Assembly (NCBI GenBank): GCA_002345965.1
Contig: DDTF01000018.1
Location: 201-64,200 of the forward strand
Source of the DNA: Flammeovirgaceae bacterium UBA2371
GTDB lineage: Bacteria > Bacteroidota > Bacteroidia > Cytophagales > Cyclobacteriaceae
Reading direction: 5' to 3'
DNA length: 64,000 bases
The notes under the pieces were generated by a model that worked only from the letters and a program-made list of their open reading frames with translations, had not been told where the DNA came from and ran no database searches. Each line of letters opens with the position of its first letter. Position 1 is the first letter of the stretch. Positions 42,790 through 52,375 of the stretch are shown piece by piece. Made by a program: the position numbers and the translations under genes.

Positions 42790-44591
42790 TGTCGCGAATG
42801 AATAAAGATGCACTTAAATCACAAGTTGCATCCTTACCTGATTCCCCTGGTATTTATAAATTCTATAATGAAGATGCGGTGCTTATCTATATTGGCAAAG
42901 CCAAGAATATTAAGAAACGTGTTAGTAGCTATTTTTCAAAACAATCGCAGTACAATAGAAAGACTGAAAAACTAGTATCAGAAATAAATACCATTGAATA
43001 TACCATTACCAATTCAGAGTTTGATGCATTATTGCTTGAAAATAACTTTATCAAAGAGAACCAACCTAAATACAACATTCTCTTAAAAGACGATAAAACA
43101 TTTCCTTATCTGTGTATCGTCAAAGAAAGATTTCCGCGAATTATTTCTACTCGCAACTACCACCAAACAAAAGGCGAATATTTTGGCCCTTATACCAGCG
43201 TTGTTTCAATGAACAGCGTTCTTGAACTGGTAAGGCAATTGTACACTATCCGTACCTGCAATTTACTATTGTCAGAAATGAATATTCGTGACAATAAATT
43301 CAAAGTATGTCTGGAGTATCACATAGGAAATTGCAAAGGCCCATGCGTGGGTCTTCAAGATGAGCCCTCTTACCTGGAAGACATTGAATTAGCAAGGAAC
43401 ATTTTGAAAGGTAATTTGAGTGTTGTGATTAACTATTTTCAGGGTCACATGCGAGATGCTGCAAAAGAACTTAATTTTGAGATAGCAGAACAATTCAAAA
43501 AAAAATTAACCCTTCTCGAAAAGTTCCAAACCAAATCACAAGTCGTAAATATGCGGCTTACAGATATCGATGTATTTACCATTACCAGTTCCACACGACA
43601 TGCATTCATCAATTATCTGCAAATAAAAGAGGGCGCTATCATCTTCTCTGAAAATATAGAAGTGAAGAAAAAGCTGGAGGAGACAGATGAAGACATTTTA
43701 AGTTATGTGGCCCATGAAATTCGAAACAAGTACCATAGTACCAATCAACTTATATACAGCAACATTCCCATTGCTGTTAAAGCAAGTGAAACCGAAAACA
43801 TAGTTCCTCAAATCGGAGACAAAAGAAAACTGATAGAGCTATCATTAAAAAATGCGTTGTATCAACGCAGACAAAAAGAAATTCAGAAAGAGAACAGTGC
43901 CTCCAAAACCAATAAGGTGCTTTCCATCCTAATGCAAGACCTGCGCTTAAAGCAGTATCCTAATATTATTGAATGCTTTGACAACTCCAATTTGCAGGGT
44001 TCCCATCCCGTAGCCTCCATGGTTCGTTTTGTAAATGGCAAACCCAATAAGACGAATTATCGTCATTTTAATATCAAAACCGTTGTAGGTCCTGATGACT
44101 TTGCCTCCATGAAAGAAATCGTATTGAGAAGGTATCGCAGACTCATCAACGAAAATGCTGAATTACCTGATCTTATCATTGTGGATGGTGGCAAAGGACA
44201 ATTAAGCAGTGCCTGTGAAGCTTTAAAAGAGCTTCACCTGTATGGTAGAATTCCCATAATAGGTATTGCTAAAAAACTGGAGGAGATATATTACCCTGAA
44301 GACTCTCTCCCACTTCACATCAATAAGAAGTCACCGGGACTATTGCTCATTCAAAGAATAAGAGATGAAGCCCATCGCTTTGCAATTACCTTTCATCGCC
44401 AAAAAAGAGGAAAGGCAGCTATCAAGCTTGAAATAGAAGCTATAGATGGAATAGGTGAAAAGACAGCCAATAAACTCCTGAGGCAATTCAAATCCTGGAA
44501 AAAAATCAAGGAAGCAAGCTTTGAAGAGCTTTCACAAATCGTAGGTTCTAAAAAAGCTGAACTAATTGAGCAAAAAAAAAGGGAGCTATAA
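42789..44591 (+). CDS. uvrC: Excinuclease ABC subunit C
   Basis: A 600-aa UvrC. The GIY-YIG nuclease is at residues about 15-95 (PGIYKFYNEDAVLIYIGKAK). A UVR domain follows at about 200-240 (FEIAEQFKKKLTLLEKF), then an RNase H-like endonuclease (ECFDNSNLQGSHPVASMVRF, LIIVDGGKGQ) and C-terminal helix-hairpin-helix motifs (IDGIGEKTANKLLRQF). It makes the two incisions in nucleotide excision repair. The start codon overlaps the PBP stop (TAATG). Its last codons form one side of a terminator for the opposite gldN gene. Confidence 0.97.
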   Translation: MSRMNKDALKSQVASLPDSPGIYKFYNEDAVLIYIGKAKNIKKRVSSYFSKQSQYNRKTEKLVSEINTIEYTITNSEFDALLLENNFIKENQPKYNILLKDDKTFPYLCIVKERFPRIISTRNYHQTKGEYFGPYTSVVSMNSVLELVRQLYTIRTCNLLLSEMNIRDNKFKVCLEYHIGNCKGPCVGLQDEPSYLEDIELARNILKGNLSVVINYFQGHMRDAAKELNFEIAEQFKKKLTLLEKFQTKSQVVNMRLTDIDVFTITSSTRHAFINYLQIKEGAIIFSENIEVKKKLEETDEDILSYVAHEIRNKYHSTNQLIYSNIPIAVKASETENIVPQIGDKRKLIELSLKNALYQRRQKEIQKENSASKTNKVLSILMQDLRLKQYPNIIECFDNSNLQGSHPVASMVRFVNGKPNKTNYRHFNIKTVVGPDDFASMKEIVLRRYRRLINENAELPDLIIVDGGKGQLSSACEALKELHLYGRIPIIGIAKKLEEIYYPEDSLPLHINKKSPGLLLIQRIRDEAHRFAITFHRQKRGKAAIKLEIEAIDGIGEKTANKLLRQFKSWKKIKEASFEELSQIVGSKKAELIEQKKREL

Positions 44592-44599
44592 AAGCTCCC
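44572..44599 (-). terminator. Rho-independent terminator of the gld operon
   Basis: A 7-bp stem GGGAGCT/AGCTCCC (44581-44587 and 44593-44599) with a 5-base loop, followed on the minus strand by nine T (44572-44580). It lies 22 bases after the gldN stop and overlaps the last codons of uvrC. Confidence 0.9.
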
Positions 44600-44620
44600 C
44601 ATTTGTTATTGTTTTGGTTA

Positions 44621-45517
44621 TTAATATTCCCAAAGATTATGCTCACGCTCCATTAACTTCATCTCTTCCCACTCGCGGGCCCAAACTGATTCTTTGTAAG
44701 GTCTTCCGTTGGCAGCATAGGTGTCATAAATGCTTTCATTGTCAGGATTTTCCACTTTTTCAATAGTACCATGGAACAGTCTTAACAAAAAGGCATCAGC
44801 ATAATTCTTATTCTCAGCTGTATTGTATCGGTTGAACCAAATTGCTTCGTCTGGATGATTTCTGAAAACTTTTTCCAGGTCTTTGTATTTAAACCAACCA
44901 AGGTCTTTAAAGGTACCCGTATTAATATCGAAGGCAGACATTTGAACAGCCTGAATATCATAATACAAACGAGATCTGCGTTTATCAAAAATGATGTCTT
45001 CCTGCATGGTAAGCTTGTATACTTCAAAAGGTAAAAACTCCACAGCCTTTCCTGCAGAAGTTTGCTGCCAGTCGTTTGAGCCTACAGGGTTTACACCCCG
45101 TGAATCTACAATGGCCTCATAATTTTTACCGCCTACTGTAACACGATCACCTGCGTACCAATCCTGGCTTGGATCCCATGCTGGGAAGTTTTGTCCTTGC
45201 TGAGCTACCAACGCAGCTAAAAACTCATCCTTAGGCATCTTGCGGTTAACTGAATCTTTGTAATAAATATCGGCCAACTCTCCGGACTTAACCGCATCAA
45301 GGATAAGCTTAGTGATCTCATTTCCTCTGGCAAAGAATCCCTTGTTCTGCTTTTCACGCAAATCAATATTTCTCCATACCCGCACCTTGAACAGCTGCTC
45401 GTAGCGAGGTATAGGAATTAAAGAATTGGGATTAATCTGGCCCTCAACCTCCTGAGCCCATGTCCAGGAAGCCATTCCAACTAAAGCCAACACCAACGAT
45501 ATCCTTTTAAGCTGCAT
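44621..45517 (-). CDS. gldN: T9SS/gliding protein GldN
   Basis: A 298-aa secreted protein. Signal peptide ISLVLALVGMASWTWAQ. The mature chain has VRVWRNIDLREKQNKGFF, YYDIQAVQMSAFDINTGTFK and the C-terminal PYKESVWAREWEEMKLMERE, typical GldN/PorN features. GldN forms rings with the lipoprotein GldK under the outer membrane (family knowledge). It starts 15 bases after gldM and is the last gene of the operon. Confidence 0.93.
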   Translation of the reverse strand: MQLKRISLVLALVGMASWTWAQEVEGQINPNSLIPIPRYEQLFKVRVWRNIDLREKQNKGFFARGNEITKLILDAVKSGELADIYYKDSVNRKMPKDEFLAALVAQQGQNFPAWDPSQDWYAGDRVTVGGKNYEAIVDSRGVNPVGSNDWQQTSAGKAVEFLPFEVYKLTMQEDIIFDKRRSRLYYDIQAVQMSAFDINTGTFKDLGWFKYKDLEKVFRNHPDEAIWFNRYNTAENKNYADAFLLRLFHGTIEKVENPDNESIYDTYAANGRPYKESVWAREWEEMKLMEREHNLWEY

Positions 45518-45532
45518 CTCTAAGTAATTTTT

Positions 45533-47131
45533 TTATTGAATCGGAATATTGATAACCTCAGAGCGGATAGCTACTCGCTCATCCTCTCCCTGGAAAGTTC
45601 TACGGGTTACGGTCTTAATGTCGATAATAATCCTGTCACCAGGTCTGAATTGTGATCTCCATGCGCCCATATCCAAAATTTCAGAATTGGCGTTCAATGT
45701 AGCCACACGCTGTGTTCCTCTGGCAAGAATTACCTCCATACTGCGTATTCTGTAGTTCGCATCTTTAGGAACTTCAGTCTTGAAGTTTTCATCAGCCTCA
45801 GCTGAAATTCTTAATCCAGTTAAGCCAGCACCGCGTACACCATTTTTAAGGTCAATTTCCTTTCCGCTATTGTCTTTGGCTACATACTTAGGGGCAGGTA
45901 TTTGCTTTACATCAAAGTTTTCAGTTCCTAAAGTAGCTCCTCCATTGGCAACAGTAACTGCCATCTTTCTTTCCTTTGGCACTAATGTTACTCTGCCTGG
46001 TTTGTCACCTTTTAATACAGTACCACCCCTTGCCGTGAAAGTCGGATTGTAGTTCGTTCCCAAAGCAGGCACCTCAATGTTCACATTATTACCACAGTTC
46101 ATATAGAGTGTTGGCGCATTACCAGTAGTTACACGGATAACGGGTTTGGCAACAAAATATTCTATAGTCTGCTTGTAGATTTGGTCTTCGCTATCTCCAA
46201 TACGAATTTCAGCTTCAAAGGTCTGCTTTGACAAACCGGATGCATCGTAGTTATTGGCAGATGCAGGGAAAGAAACTTTACCCATCATCACACCATAGGT
46301 AGGATCCAATTGAACATCCAATTTCTGCCCGTTTCTAAACATTTCAGGAGTCAATCCTTCAGCCGAGGCAGTAATGAACATATCCGCTTCATACTTATCA
46401 CCAGCTGCAACAATAGAAGACTTTGGCTTTACCATTGGCACGATCTTGTCGAACTTTACAACACCGGCATCTGCATCTACTGCGAGTTTGGATAGCGCCA
46501 ACGCCTCTGTTGCCAAAACCTCTGTCTGAAACTGGTTAAGTGAGGCAATTGCAGCAATTGGTGGTGTATTCTCAAATGTAAAAGTTAAGAAGTCTTTTTT
46601 ATTGTGATCGGGATCATCTTTAAAGAAATCGATATCCTTCGGAGACTTCGCAATCTTATGATAAGTTTCACCAGTCAGTTGATTCAAGGTAGTCACGTAA
46701 TCATTAAGTGCCTTTTCAAAGTCCTTTCCAACTGGACTTCTAGGGTCAATCATTAAAGTTGCCACCTGAGATCCGTGGTTATTTATTAAGATTTCATCTA
46801 CCTTCCCGGATGTTGTAGAAAGGTCAATCATCTTTTTCTTTACCTCAGCAATTTTAGTCATTACCCCCTGTGTCGCTTCTCTTACCTTATCGGCATTGGA
46901 CACAGCTGTTAATACTTTGGGATTGGTTTTTCCTTGTCCGGCCTCACGAATTGCTGCTAACACAGCGCCATTCTTCTTATTTTCTTCTGCTACCAGTTCT
47001 TCAAGTGTAACGTTAATGATGGCAAATTTCTCCAACACAGCACTACTTACCTGTAGTGCCAACAATGCTGTGAGCACCAGGTACATCATACCTATCATCT
47101 TCTGTCTTGGGGTTTCCTTACCGCCTGCCAT
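45533..47131 (-). CDS. gldM: T9SS/gliding motor protein GldM
   Basis: A 532-aa protein. One N-terminal helix (KMIGMMYLVLTALLALQVSS) is followed by a helical region (about 30-220) and a series of beta domains in the periplasm. GldM spans the periplasm and is rotated by the GldLM motor (family knowledge). PRQKMIGMMYLVLTALLAL is characteristic. It starts 44 bases after gldL. Confidence 0.95.
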   Translation of the reverse strand: MAGGKETPRQKMIGMMYLVLTALLALQVSSAVLEKFAIINVTLEELVAEENKKNGAVLAAIREAGQGKTNPKVLTAVSNADKVREATQGVMTKIAEVKKKMIDLSTTSGKVDEILINNHGSQVATLMIDPRSPVGKDFEKALNDYVTTLNQLTGETYHKIAKSPKDIDFFKDDPDHNKKDFLTFTFENTPPIAAIASLNQFQTEVLATEALALSKLAVDADAGVVKFDKIVPMVKPKSSIVAAGDKYEADMFITASAEGLTPEMFRNGQKLDVQLDPTYGVMMGKVSFPASANNYDASGLSKQTFEAEIRIGDSEDQIYKQTIEYFVAKPVIRVTTGNAPTLYMNCGNNVNIEVPALGTNYNPTFTARGGTVLKGDKPGRVTLVPKERKMAVTVANGGATLGTENFDVKQIPAPKYVAKDNSGKEIDLKNGVRGAGLTGLRISAEADENFKTEVPKDANYRIRSMEVILARGTQRVATLNANSEILDMGAWRSQFRPGDRIIIDIKTVTRRTFQGEDERVAIRSEVINIPIQ

Positions 47132-47175
47132 GATCTATGTATTTAGGTGAATGATTTCAGTTAATTAATTTCAGA

Positions 47176-48009
47176 TTAGTTGCCAGATCCTGATCCTTTC
47201 ATCGCGGTTAGCATACTTCCGTATACCTTGTTCAATGAAGTTAAGTTATCAGTCAACTTAGAAAGCTCTCCAGTAAACTTGGAGGTGTTCTCTCCCACCT
47301 TAGTCATGCCTTGCATTGCGCCAGCCAAACTATCATAGAACTTGTTCATGTTCTTTACGTGAGAGTCTGCGTCTTTCAATTCCATTTCATAAACGGAGTT
47401 TAGGGCAGCCAAATTCTTAGTTACCTTTTGCACCTGGCTATGGTATTCGCTGGTGTCTTTAGATGCATCCGCCATAGCTGAAACAGCTTTCATCGCAGTT
47501 CCATAGGACTTATTCATTTCAGTCAGTGCAGATGAAGCTGACTGAACATTCTTAGCATATTCGTTAGTGGCAACTGCCGCATTGGACAGGTTGCTCATTT
47601 GAGAAGCTGACGTAGCAAGATTGGTTAAACCCTTGCCAAGGTTATCCAAAAGATTTTGGTCGACTTTTGCAGTCTTCAACATCTCATCGATTTTTAAAAG
47701 AGGAGAATCTCCTGCAGCTGGCTTGTTGCTGATGCGAGTAGCTGTAGGTGTTACGGCTCCTTCAAAATCCTCAGACAATTCTGGATATACTTTTGACCAA
47801 TCTGGCTCAGGATGAGGCGGTTCAAACGCACTGAGGAAGAAGATGGCTGCCTCCACTGAAAGACCAATCATTAGCATCTCATCGGCACCAGTTAAGTGAA
47901 GGATTTTAAACAAAGCACCTATGATAACGACTGCGGCTCCAATACCATATACCTTTGGCATGATGGTCTTGTAGAGTAGTTCCATGAATCCGCCTTTTTT
48001 CTTGCTCAT
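47176..48009 (-). CDS. gldL: T9SS/gliding motor protein GldL
   Basis: A 277-aa inner-membrane protein. Two helices (about 18-37 and 45-62) include the carboxylate expected for proton use in VEAAIFFLSAFEP. A long cytoplasmic helical tail follows, rich in Ala, Ser, Asn and Lys, with coiled-coil repeats (KSYGTAMKAVSAMADASKDT). GldL with GldM forms the proton-driven T9SS motor (family knowledge). Confidence 0.95.
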   Translation of the reverse strand: MSKKKGGFMELLYKTIMPKVYGIGAAVVIIGALFKILHLTGADEMLMIGLSVEAAIFFLSAFEPPHPEPDWSKVYPELSEDFEGAVTPTATRISNKPAAGDSPLLKIDEMLKTAKVDQNLLDNLGKGLTNLATSASQMSNLSNAAVATNEYAKNVQSASSALTEMNKSYGTAMKAVSAMADASKDTSEYHSQVQKVTKNLAALNSVYEMELKDADSHVKNMNKFYDSLAGAMQGMTKVGENTSKFTGELSKLTDNLTSLNKVYGSMLTAMKGSGSGN

Positions 48010-48069
48010 TGTAGTATAGATTTAAGTTTTTGGCAATTAGTTTCTAAATATAACGAGAGTTTTTAATTA

Positions 48070-49173
48070 TTAAAATTCTGTTCCTGATGACCTTCCAAGA
48101 TGAGTAACTGCACATCTGAATCCGATGTATGCTCTCGTTGAATCTTTGAATTCATAAGTTCTTGTTCCCGTCTCAAGGAAATAAGCAACGTCCTTCCATG
48201 AACCTCCGCGAATCACTTTCTTCGGAGCTACGTTGGCGTTGTATTTAGCGCTTTCAGGATTTGTTCTTTCATCAATAAACTGGGGATTTAAGTCCCACAC
48301 AGTTGGAACTGATGCCGGGTTGAAATCATCTAAACACCACTCAGATACATTGCCTGATGTGTCAAAAATACCATAGTCATTTGGAAAGTACGATTGAACG
48401 GGTGAAGTGTAGGCAAATCCATCATCGTAGAAATTACCACGACCTGGTTTAAAGTTAGCCAACATACAACCCTTTGAGTTTCTTATATAAGGATTACCCC
48501 ATGGATACTTGGCCATATCTCGACCGCCACGTGCCGCATACTCCCATTCAGCTTCTGATGGAAGACGAAACTCTGGCATAGGGAACTCTCCAATGGTTTT
48601 TCTGTAGTCGTTAAGATAAGCTGTTCTCCATTTTCCAAAAAATACTGCTGCATCCCAATTGATACCTACAACTGGATAGTCGTCATAACCTGGGTGCCAG
48701 TAATAATAGTCTTGAATAGGATCACCCATGTGGTGCGCAAAGTCTCTCACCCAAGAGGTAGTATCAGGGTAGTAATTCTGACGAAACTCTGCCTCACTTA
48801 CAGTTGGAAATCCTTCTATGGTACCGTTGTCTACCAAAAAGAAATTGGTGAACTGGCGGTACTCGTTATTGGTAATTTCAGAATCGTCCATAAAGAACGG
48901 TCCAATAGTCACTTGCTTGTTGAAGTTGATTTGAGTGGATGCAGGATCTTCATCGGCCTGACCCATGTGAAACGTACCTGCAGGAACTGGTACCATTCCA
49001 TAAGGAATAGTCATTACCCAACCTTGTCTATTGGGCACTCCAACCAACTCACCTTGATCTCCACCTTTACTTCCACCAATACCTAACAGTCCGCAGCCAC
49101 CTACTACAGATGCAGCCACTATCAAAGCCATGTAGCTCAAACCTTTTGGAGAAATAATCTTATTCATATTCAT
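48070..49173 (-). CDS. gldK: T9SS/gliding lipoprotein GldK
   Basis: A 367-aa lipoprotein with lipobox VGGC and a formylglycine-generating-enzyme-like fold (VPAGTFHMGQADEDPASTQI, RLPSEAEWEYAARGGRD, VIRGGSWKDVAYFLETGTR, YIGFRCAVTH). In GldK the fold is structural (family knowledge). It forms the periplasmic ring with GldN at the outer membrane. Two ATGs are possible (49173 and 49167). It heads gldK-L-M-N, 60 bases before gldL. Confidence 0.95.
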   Translation of the reverse strand: MNMNKIISPKGLSYMALIVAASVVGGCGLLGIGGSKGGDQGELVGVPNRQGWVMTIPYGMVPVPAGTFHMGQADEDPASTQINFNKQVTIGPFFMDDSEITNNEYRQFTNFFLVDNGTIEGFPTVSEAEFRQNYYPDTTSWVRDFAHHMGDPIQDYYYWHPGYDDYPVVGINWDAAVFFGKWRTAYLNDYRKTIGEFPMPEFRLPSEAEWEYAARGGRDMAKYPWGNPYIRNSKGCMLANFKPGRGNFYDDGFAYTSPVQSYFPNDYGIFDTSGNVSEWCLDDFNPASVPTVWDLNPQFIDERTNPESAKYNANVAPKKVIRGGSWKDVAYFLETGTRTYEFKDSTRAYIGFRCAVTHLGRSSGTEF

Positions 49174-49309
49174 AAATGATATTAAAAAATCAATTTACAG
49201 GTTAAAGCCAACCCAAACAGATCCGAAAGTTATCTTTTTAGCACTTATAATTAAAAAATGTAGCTCCCAAATTCTATAAAATCCCTAAAAAAGCAAAATA
49301 ATTCTCGGT

Positions 49310-50260
49310 TTAGTGCCTGTATCTCGGGGTTCGAACCACTTTTTTCCCGCTACCCGGATTTACCGGCAATTCATAAGTCAGCATAAATTCATGTGAAGTA
49401 GGCTGCTTAGCGGCCTGATCCTTAATAATATAGTCCAGTCCATAACCCAACTTCAGTGATTTATCCTTCAACAAGCTATACCCCAACATCAGAATGGCTG
49501 CCTCTGACTGACGAAACGACAAACCTCCCCACATAGTATCTTTAAAATAGGCCAAACCCCCAATATCGAAGGTGGTTTTGGTAAAATCAGACTTTACAAG
49601 GCCCGTAAATTGAAATCTCAGGTCAAAATTTACATCGTAAAAATATCCCCCAGTCACATAAACGTGACTTGCCAAAGCATTTCGTTGATTGACGCCAAAG
49701 TCAAACTCAGATTTGATCAAATGGTTGAAACTCACTCCTCCATAATATTTCTCTTTTCTAAGGAAGATACCAACGGCAAGGTCAGGTCTTACCTGCGATT
49801 GCTTGCCCGAGGCATTGAGTAAAGGGTCGTTGGGATCGGTAGCTCTGTATTGATCAAAATTGATTGTCTGAGAATAAATTCCTACCCTCATCCCAATACT
49901 TAGCTTACTTTCTTTGATCCCTAAATGATAGGCATAGGAAGCCTGGGCTTCCAGATTGTTTTGCGGGCCCAATTTATCGTTGACAATGTAAGCACCAAAT
50001 CCACTGTTGAGCTTATATATAGGAGTGGTCATGCTCACAATTTGGGTAGTAGGAGCAGTGCCTCCTCCAAAACTTGGAGAATAGCCAAGCCACTGGCTTC
50101 TGTGCATGGCCGTAAGTTTAGTTACACCTTCTACTCCGGCATATCCCGGATTGTAATAAAGTGTATTAAACATGTACTGGGTGAATTGGGGATCCTGCTG
50201 GGCAGAAACTTTCCAAGTCATTAACAGTAGTGCAACACCTATGATTATTCTTCTGCTCAC
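49310..50260 (-). CDS. PorP/SprF family T9SS outer-membrane protein
   Basis: A 316-aa beta-barrel protein. Signal from the GTG at 50260 (SRRIIIGVALLLMTWKVSAQ). The first mature block, QDPQFTQYMFNTLYYNPGYA, is the PorP/SprF signature, and the C-terminus has HEFMLTYELPVN. PorP partners with the T9SS core and anchors secreted proteins (family knowledge). The upstream TTG at 50308 would place a non-signal extension in front and lies upstream of a promoter box at 50281-50308. gldK follows after 136 bases. Confidence 0.9.
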   Translation of the reverse strand: MSRRIIIGVALLLMTWKVSAQQDPQFTQYMFNTLYYNPGYAGVEGVTKLTAMHRSQWLGYSPSFGGGTAPTTQIVSMTTPIYKLNSGFGAYIVNDKLGPQNNLEAQASYAYHLGIKESKLSIGMRVGIYSQTINFDQYRATDPNDPLLNASGKQSQVRPDLAVGIFLRKEKYYGGVSFNHLIKSEFDFGVNQRNALASHVYVTGGYFYDVNFDLRFQFTGLVKSDFTKTTFDIGGLAYFKDTMWGGLSFRQSEAAILMLGYSLLKDKSLKLGYGLDYIIKDQAAKQPTSHEFMLTYELPVNPGSGKKVVRTPRYRH

Positions 50261-50280
50261 AATATCCCAAAAAACAGATT

Positions 50281-50308
50281 TAAATATACAGCATTTATAA
50301 TTACACAA
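50281..50308 (-). promoter_or_regulatory. Candidate promoter of porP, TTG-N17-TATATTTA
   Basis: On the minus strand, TTG (50306-50308), 17 bases and TATATTTA (50281-50288), one mismatch from TAnnTTTG. Transcription would start near 50274, giving a leader of about 14 bases to the GTG at 50260. Confidence 0.4.
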
Positions 50309-50372
50309 TCAACCGAATGTAATTAAAGTGTAATAAAATCTAGGCCAGAGTAAAAACTTAACCCTTAACGAG

Positions 50373-51149
50373 TTACTTAATGCCATTTGCCTTCACAATG
50401 TACAACTCCAAAGCTCCCGTCATGGAGGGGGCATTAGGGTGTGGCGCCTCGATATCCAGGATCAAACCAGCATCGCGTACAGCCTTTGCTGTAGTAGGAC
50501 CAAACGCTGCAATTCGAGTGTTATTTTGTTTGAAATCAGGAAAGTTGAGCAATAGAGAGTTTATACCTGCTGGCGTAAAGAATGCCAGGATGTCATAATA
50601 AACATCAGTAAGGTCGCTAAGATTTGAAGCCATTGTATGGTAGATCACCGCTTCTGAGTAGTCAAAATTGTTTTCTTTCAGGAAATCCGGTATATCATTG
50701 ATGCGTATATCAGAACAAGGGAATAAAAACTTCTCGTTCTTGTGTTTCTTAATAATTTCAAGCAGGTCTTTAGTGTCCCTAAGCCCTGAAAATATTTTTC
50801 GCTTTCTGATCACAATATACTTCTGAAGGTAATAAGCAGTTTGCTCATTGATGCAGAAGTATTTCATGTCTGCTGGCATCTCAATCTTGAGTTCATGGCA
50901 GATTTGGAAGAAATGATCTACCGCATTCCTGCTTGTAAAAATGATTGCAGTGTGGTTGAGGATGTCAACTTTCTGCTTTCTGAATTCCTTGATATCCACG
51001 GGCTCCACCTGGATAAATTGCCTGAAATCAATCTTCAGATTGTACTTCTCAGCAAGTTTAAGGTATGGAGAATTGGGATCTGTGGGGGCTTCTTGAGAAA
51101 CTAGGATGCTTTTAACTTTACTCATCCTGTCATTCATGGTTTCAGTCAT
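50373..51149 (-). CDS. hemD: Uroporphyrinogen-III synthase
   Basis: A 258-aa HemD-family protein with two alternating alpha/beta lobes. The features are TAIIFTSRNAVDHFF in lobe one and ILAFFTPAGINSLLLNFPDF with IAAFGPTTAKAVRDAGL in lobe two. This enzyme closes and inverts ring D in tetrapyrrole synthesis. HemD is poorly conserved in sequence, so recognition rests on these blocks. It starts 23 bases after the DUF4271 gene. Confidence 0.88.
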   Translation of the reverse strand: MTETMNDRMSKVKSILVSQEAPTDPNSPYLKLAEKYNLKIDFRQFIQVEPVDIKEFRKQKVDILNHTAIIFTSRNAVDHFFQICHELKIEMPADMKYFCINEQTAYYLQKYIVIRKRKIFSGLRDTKDLLEIIKKHKNEKFLFPCSDIRINDIPDFLKENNFDYSEAVIYHTMASNLSDLTDVYYDILAFFTPAGINSLLLNFPDFKQNNTRIAAFGPTTAKAVRDAGLILDIEAPHPNAPSMTGALELYIVKANGIK

Positions 51150-51172
51150 ATCAACACTAAATCAGGTTCTGC

Positions 51173-52276
51173 CTAAGAATTTAAGACCTTAACGAGGATA
51201 AAAAACGAAATTAATTCCGATGCGCAAAGGTAGGAAAATAAATGAAAAAATCTGAATGACGATCTCCTCAATAATTTAAGACCTATTACAATTAACCATA
51301 AAATAAAAATCCAAATTATGCCTCTTAGCAAAAAACTATATGCCTCCGGACTTTGAATTTTAAAAACAAAATAGCATAGACACACTATCCCGGCCAGCAC
51401 ACAAATGAAAAAGGCAAGTCGAAGATAATTGTAGAACTGCACGCTAGTGGCATCCCTAAAGTCAAACAATCGTGCCAATCCCAGGATGAGAACTAATTTG
51501 ATAAACAAAGAAAGTAAGACAAGTCCGGACAACTTCAGCCACTGAAAAAATGCCTGTGCAATAGAGTGAATTGGAAAAGATTCGGACAATGGTATGGAGG
51601 CTCCTCCAAAATGAAAGATAGTAAGCAACAAAAGGCCTGAAAGTAAACTGCAGAATATGTAATAAAGAATATTTGCACTGGACGAAATACGACTATTGAG
51701 CAGTGAGTCCTCTCTTTCCTGTATTGAAAATAACCTGACAAAATTGAAGTAATCAAAAGTTAAACGCGGATTGGATCTAAGTAATACAATGAAAAATATA
51801 AACACGAGTACTGATGCGATTATGGAAAAATCAAGATAATAATCAGGTGGACGTAAGGAATTGCCAATATCTGCCCGAAATTCAGGCGGTGAAATCACTT
51901 CTGTTTGAAGCCATGACAATCCTTTTGACTGATAAACACTGAATAACCAAGGTGCTGGAACTTTTGCCTTCAGGCTGTCTATGTCAATGGAAACGGTATA
52001 AGATTGAAAAGAAAGCAATTGGTAATTCAGGTATACGGAGATGGAGCTTGTACCGCTGATATTGATACGACTACCCGCACGGTAGCGATCTGGATCCACT
52101 TCAAAATATATAGTAGAAATATCTTTGGATGAAAGTTGCGACCAGTCGATAAAGGAGCCATCGGAAAAAATTTTCCAATTGCTCTTTAGATCATAGGTCA
52201 CTTCATGCTCTACCAATGATTGGGTTCGCCCAATAATAGTCAGTAGACTTAGTAATAAAAATGGTAGTACTCTCAC
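51173..52276 (-). CDS. DUF4271 membrane protein
   Basis: A 367-aa protein with an N-terminal signal (LPFLLLSLLTIIGRTQS), about 120 extracytoplasmic residues, and then seven or so helices. The pattern matches DUF4271, a Bacteroidota family of unknown function repeatedly found next to hemD (as I recall). It starts with GTG at 52276. The downstream hemD and porP genes run in the same direction. Confidence 0.75.
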   Translation of the reverse strand: MRVLPFLLLSLLTIIGRTQSLVEHEVTYDLKSNWKIFSDGSFIDWSQLSSKDISTIYFEVDPDRYRAGSRINISGTSSISVYLNYQLLSFQSYTVSIDIDSLKAKVPAPWLFSVYQSKGLSWLQTEVISPPEFRADIGNSLRPPDYYLDFSIIASVLVFIFFIVLLRSNPRLTFDYFNFVRLFSIQEREDSLLNSRISSSANILYYIFCSLLSGLLLLTIFHFGGASIPLSESFPIHSIAQAFFQWLKLSGLVLLSLFIKLVLILGLARLFDFRDATSVQFYNYLRLAFFICVLAGIVCLCYFVFKIQSPEAYSFLLRGIIWIFILWLIVIGLKLLRRSSFRFFHLFSYLCASELISFFILVKVLNS

Positions 52277-52375
52277 CCTGATCTGAAATTTTGCAAAGAT
52301 TATGAATTATTAACGAGTTAAGTAAAACCACGTGTTCTTTCTACCTTTACAATACAATTTAATTGAGCTGGCTTT

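Noticed and set aside
50365..52320. The 11-mer TTAACGAGTTA present at 50365 and 52310, flanking hemD-DUF4271
   Set aside because: Short and AT-rich. Repeats of this size are expected by chance in 64 kb. No other sign of mobility or a regulatory pair.
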